Positions 18,067 through 18,265 of a stretch of DNA of 18,265 bases are shown here, piece by piece. The stretch's first letter is position 1; every line of letters begins with the position of its first letter. This DNA is from Isohypsibius dastychi (lineage: Eukaryota; Tardigrada; Eutardigrada; Parachela; Isohypsibiidae). The DNA is taken from contig JAQIWT010000549.1 of assembly GCA_034696485.1 (NCBI GenBank), positions 1-18,265 on the forward strand, given 5' to 3'. The notes under the pieces were generated by a model. It made no database searches. It worked only from the letters and a program-made list of their open reading frames with translations, and was not told where the DNA came from. A program made the translations under genes and the position numbers.

Positions 18067-18265
18067 CTATGCCAGTGGTGTGTGGCGTGAGTCAACAAGC
18101 GCTTGTTTGCATCGTTCTTGCGTCATACTGGAGACATTTTCCTTACGTGATTTACCGGTACTAGTACGTGTTTCTCCTCACCGTATAGCTTTCGCAGCTG
18201 GTGGATTGTTGCTTTCGAATAAATTTCAAACTCAGAATGTTAATTCTTTGCCGTTCCCTCCGATA

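Overview
The window looks like nuclear DNA from a small-genome invertebrate, most likely a nematode. Candidate introns are 38 to about 110 nt long, have GT..AG ends and carry nematode-style acceptors (TTTCAG, TTTCCAG, TTTGCAG). Two fragments are recognisable metazoan genes: a SMAD and electron-transfer-flavoprotein:ubiquinone oxidoreductase (ETFDH). A PAN/apple-like extracellular module is present, and there are long poly-G/poly-C tracts and small inverted-repeat elements. There are no bacterial operons, rRNA, tRNA or CRISPR. The taxonomic call is an inference; nothing in the window fixes the genus.

Layout. 1-600: a decayed minus-strand coding remnant of unknown family, next to a C8-TT-G23 tract. 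650-1720: short repeats, a 92-bp hairpin and a hydrophobic plus-strand frame. 1950-2815: an unidentified minus-strand coding remnant. 2884-3604: a SMAD MH2 domain on the minus strand, in three exons, with three in-frame stops; a possible MH1 remnant lies upstream at 3696-4135. 5440-6376: an ETFDH fragment on the plus strand with stops, frameshifts and one clear intron. 7148-8240: two plus-strand multi-exon models of unknown product whose introns join in phase. 8240-12300: scattered exon-like segments on both strands, a perfect 11-bp hairpin and a CAAT microsatellite. 12313-13060: plus-strand exon-like frames. 13398-13972: a PAN-module gene, the best intact reading frame. 14010-14163: a MITE-like inverted repeat. 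14555-15234 (minus), 15652-16089 (plus), 16292-16413 (plus, start of a gene), 16949-17330 (minus) and 17525-18066 (minus): further coding-like segments without recognised families.

The main message is the state of the genes. The two with secure homology (SMAD, ETFDH) keep conserved residues and plausible splice sites but carry stops and single-base frameshifts inside conserved blocks. Several unidentified models look the same. Either this is a block of host genes that lost function together (for example a degenerating homoeologue, a non-recombining segment or redundant duplicated DNA), or it is a poorly polished assembly. The sequence alone cannot separate these. I see no evidence that the genes form one pathway. 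Many unnamed models rest on open frame plus splice phase only and could be wrong.
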